From NCBI GenBank assembly GCA_963806935.1, contig CAWEAT010000048.1:29660-93659 (forward strand): a DNA stretch of 64,000 nt, written 5' to 3'. This document shows positions 61,950 to 64,000 of the stretch, in pieces. This stretch comes from Roseiarcus sp963806935 (GTDB lineage Bacteria; Pseudomonadota; Alphaproteobacteria; Rhizobiales; Beijerinckiaceae). A program made the position numbers and the translations under genes. The first letter of the stretch is position 1, and every line of letters starts with the position of its first letter. The notes beneath the pieces are model-generated. The model was given only the letters and a program-made list of their open reading frames with translations. It did not search any database and was not told the DNA's origin.

Positions 61950-63172
61950 ATCGCCACCTTACAGACCTCCCACCATCGAACGACATCGATGGGCCGCGCC
62001 GCCACGTCCCGCTGTGGATGCTTGCGTTGTTCACTCTGAGCGGGACGCTCGGCATGCACATTTTTGTGCCCGCGCTTCCAAGCGCCGCCGCGGGTCTCCA
62101 CTCGAGCCCCGGCGCGATGCAGCTCACGATCAGCGTCTACATAGCCGGACTCGCGATCGGCCAGCTCGTCTACGGCCCGGTCTCCGATCGTTTCGGCCGC
62201 CGGCCGACGCTGATCGGCGGCCTATTCCTGTTCACGATCGCCGGACTTGCCGCCCTGTTTGCGCAGAGCGTCGACGCCCTGATCGTCTCCCGCCTGTTTC
62301 AGGCGCTTGGGGGCTGCGCCGGGCTCATTCTCGCGCGTGCGATTGTGCGCGATACTGCGGCGTCGCACGAGGCGACGCGCCGCCTCGCGCTGATGAATCT
62401 TATGGCCACCGCCGGCCCTGGAGTGGCGCCGCTGGTCGGCGGCGCGCTAGCAGGGCTGTTCGGCTGGCGCTCGATCTTCATTGCGCTTTGCGCCCTCGGC
62501 GCTCTGAACGCGCTTTGCGCCTGGTTGCTCCTGCCCGAGACGGGTGCGCGCGTGAGCGTCAGCAGCGCCGTGCTGGCGCGCAACACTCGCCAGCTTCTCG
62601 CCTCGCCCGCCTTCCTTGGTTATGCGATCGGCGGCGGTTGCGCGACAACCTCGCTCTACGCCTTCATCGCCTGCGCGCCGTTCATCGTCGTCTACCAGTT
62701 GCACCGGCCGGAGAGCGAGATTGGCCTTTATCTCGCCCTCCTTGTCTCGGGAATTTGGCTCGGCAGCATGTTGACGAGCCATCTGGTGGATCGATTCGCG
62801 CTGAAGACATTTCTCGTCGCCGCCAATGCGGTGAGCGTCGCGGCGGCCTTTGAATTCGTCGCCGCCGTGCTAACGGGGCACCTCACCGTCACGCTGATGG
62901 TCGGGCTGATGCTTGTCTACAACATCGGGGTCGGCTGCGCCGGGCCGACCGCTCTCGTGCAGGCGATGAGCGTCAATCGCCACGTTCTCGGCTCGGCCTC
63001 CGGGCTCTACGGATTCACCCAGATGGCGGTCGGCGCGGCGTTGACCGCGCTCGCCGGACTTGGCCGCGACCCGGCGCTGGCGGCGGGCGTGGTGCTTGTG
63101 CTGGCCGGGATTGTTGCGCAGGCCTCGTTCTGGATCGCCATTCGCCATCAGGCGCTGTCGCCCGCCTCCTGA
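61946..63172 (+). CDS. Bcr/CflA-type MFS drug efflux transporter
   Basis: 408 residues from the ATG at 61946; a frame open upstream lacks a site. Twelve membrane helices; the first repeat has IFVPALPSAAAGL, VYIAGLAIGQLVYGPVSDRFGRRPTL (MFS motif A) and VSRLFQALGGCAGLILARAIVRD, the typical Bcr/CflA segment. Family members export bicyclomycin, chloramphenicol or related compounds as drug:proton antiporters. Coupled to the small gene and FMN oxidase upstream, so the exported compound may be a metabolite of that enzyme. Confidence 0.9.
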   Translation: MNRHLTDLPPSNDIDGPRRHVPLWMLALFTLSGTLGMHIFVPALPSAAAGLHSSPGAMQLTISVYIAGLAIGQLVYGPVSDRFGRRPTLIGGLFLFTIAGLAALFAQSVDALIVSRLFQALGGCAGLILARAIVRDTAASHEATRRLALMNLMATAGPGVAPLVGGALAGLFGWRSIFIALCALGALNALCAWLLLPETGARVSVSSAVLARNTRQLLASPAFLGYAIGGGCATTSLYAFIACAPFIVVYQLHRPESEIGLYLALLVSGIWLGSMLTSHLVDRFALKTFLVAANAVSVAAAFEFVAAVLTGHLTVTLMVGLMLVYNIGVGCAGPTALVQAMSVNRHVLGSASGLYGFTQMAVGAALTALAGLGRDPALAAGVVLVLAGIVAQASFWIAIRHQALSPAS

Positions 63173-63210
63173 TCGGCCGCAAAGTTGCGAACGGTGGTCA
63201 AAGGCTTCGC

Positions 63211-63336
63211 CTATCGCCTATGCGACTTCATTCGGTCGCCGACGCTCGCGATCAGGGCTCCAACGAATACAGTAAGAGACAGGCCCAGAATGATTTCGCC
63301 GGCTGCGAACAGCGGCGTAGGAAACAAACCAATCAT
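63211..63336 (-). CDS. Small membrane protein, 41 aa
   Basis: ATG at 63334-63336 with GGAGG six bases upstream. The product MIGLFPTPLFAAGEIILGL, one membrane helix ending VFVGALIASVG, then a basic tail (DRMKSHRR). Too short for similarity, but the strong ribosome site and helix-plus-basic-tail pattern support a real small membrane protein. It converges on the MFS gene. Confidence 0.5.
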   Translation of the reverse strand: MIGLFPTPLFAAGEIILGLSLTVFVGALIASVGDRMKSHRR

Positions 63337-63547
63337 TGCCGACCTCCGCGCATTTCTACAAGACATTGATGAAACGTAAACGCTGGAGGCGGAGCGTTGT
63401 TCCGGGCGGTGAACGCTCGGTATTTGTCGTGCCCTCTCGCCGCCCGATGTGGCGGTACGGCGGCGATCGCAAGCAAGGCCATATGTTGATTCTTGCCGAG
63501 GCGGCCGTGGTCGATAGCTTACCGCCGGCGCGCAGTCGCGCCGAAAG

Positions 63548-64000
63548 CTACAGCCGCGCTAGGATGAGCTGCGGCGGTAAGCCGGCTGAGCCGCCTTGCG
63601 GATACGGCTGACCCGCGCGGACCGTCCCGCCGTTTTCAGTCGATCCGTGGCAAGTCGCTCGGCTCGACCTAGCCAGAGCGGCGGCGTGTTGACGGAGCTC
63701 AACTCGGCTTCCGATGCTCTCGGCCAGTTTGGCCCGCAAGCCGACGATGAGCTCGTGTGAGCTCGCGGTGATGCTGTCGAGCGTCGCGTCGGCGCGTCTG
63801 CGCCACCGCCAGAACATCCCACGTTCTCGATCCTTGAGCAGACGCTCGGCTCGCCACCGCCACTCGTCACGATCCCGGCGCAATCCGTCCTGGTTCACCG
63901 TCAGCTCGGCCAGCAGGTCTTTCATTACCTGCAGTTCAGCCTGCTCGACGGCTTGGAGACGGGTAAACAAGGAGGGCTGCAACCTATCCTCCGTCGTCAA
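63548..64000 (-). CDS. Uncharacterised coiled-coil protein, possibly incomplete
   Basis: At least 150 residues; the frame is open to the window edge, where a TTG could be the start. The sequence LQAVEQAELQVMKDLLAELT followed by RDEWRWRAERLL and MFWRWRRRADATLD is a charged, Trp-rich coiled coil. Proteins with such 'RDEWR..A.RLL' coiled coils and aromatic/basic segments often occur on plasmid or integrated elements, but I cannot assign a family. A second open frame (63559-63870) overlaps it in another phase. The 211 bases before it (63337-63547) show no gene. Confidence 0.4.
   Translation of the reverse strand: MTTEDRLQPSLFTRLQAVEQAELQVMKDLLAELTVNQDGLRRDRDEWRWRAERLLKDRERGMFWRWRRRADATLDSITASSHELIVGLRAKLAESIGSRVELRQHAAALARSSRATCHGSTENGGTVRAGQPYPQGGSAGLPPQLILARL

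Noticed and set aside
38665..63547. Prophage or insertion sequence within the lipid region
   Set aside because: No integrase, transposase, terminal inverted repeats or phage structural genes were recognised.

Overview
This is a GC-rich chromosomal window that looks like an alphaproteobacterium of the Hyphomicrobiales (Rhizobiales). The evidence is gene content and order only: radA-cvpA-purF, trpF-trpB, a complete fixNOQP-fixGHIS set with a FixK-type regulator, lapA and DUF6489/DUF6460-type small proteins, and REP-like palindromes of the kind common in Bradyrhizobium relatives. I cannot name a species from sequence alone.

Layout. 0-10 kb: an acetyltransferase tail, a membrane-bound GGDEF/EAL protein with degenerate catalytic motifs, a family-25 glycosyltransferase, clpB, small membrane proteins and a zinc alcohol dehydrogenase. 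10-19 kb: the high-affinity cbb3 oxidase locus on the minus strand (fixNOQP, then fixGHIS), preceded by fixK. 19-23 kb: radA-cvpA-purF. 23-29 kb: an OFA-type MFS carrier with a 41-residue partner, a PiT phosphate transporter, and a DUF294/exonuclease pair. 29-38 kb: an M20 peptidase, a fused FolP-FolK folate enzyme, a class IV aminotransferase, a ModE-like regulator, trpF-trpB, pirin, uxuA and accA, ending in adjacent tRNA-Trp and tRNA-Gly genes.

39-54 kb is the most interesting part: a compact neutral-lipid (wax ester) locus. One minus-strand array encodes a two-domain fatty acyl-CoA reductase of the Marinobacter type, a GMC alcohol dehydrogenase (AlkJ-like), an alpha/beta hydrolase, a wax ester synthase/diacylglycerol acyltransferase (WS/DGAT) with an unusual basic tail of about 120 residues, and an AlkK-like fatty acyl-CoA ligase. 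Transcribed the other way are a PhaF/PhaI-type phasin, a patatin-like lipase, a TetR regulator and a TPR-like protein of unknown function, followed by a second WS/DGAT and another unknown protein. Together these could activate fatty acids, reduce them to alcohols, esterify them, coat the granule and later mobilise it. The divergent promoter between reductase and phasin holds a perfect inverted repeat, and a FixK/FNR-like box lies upstream of the acyl-CoA ligase.

54-64 kb: an amidase, a damaged Baeyer-Villiger monooxygenase/esterase pair, a universal stress protein, zwf, a translationally coupled FMN-oxidase/53-aa/MFS trio, and an uncharacterised gene running off the end.

Six genes (fixO, trpB, an M20 peptidase, the acyl-CoA reductase, the monooxygenase and its neighbouring hydrolase) are broken by single-base indels. 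Most are +1, and they include genes expected to be needed, so sequencing error is the first explanation to test. These are listed as pseudogene features, but most are probably intact in the organism.
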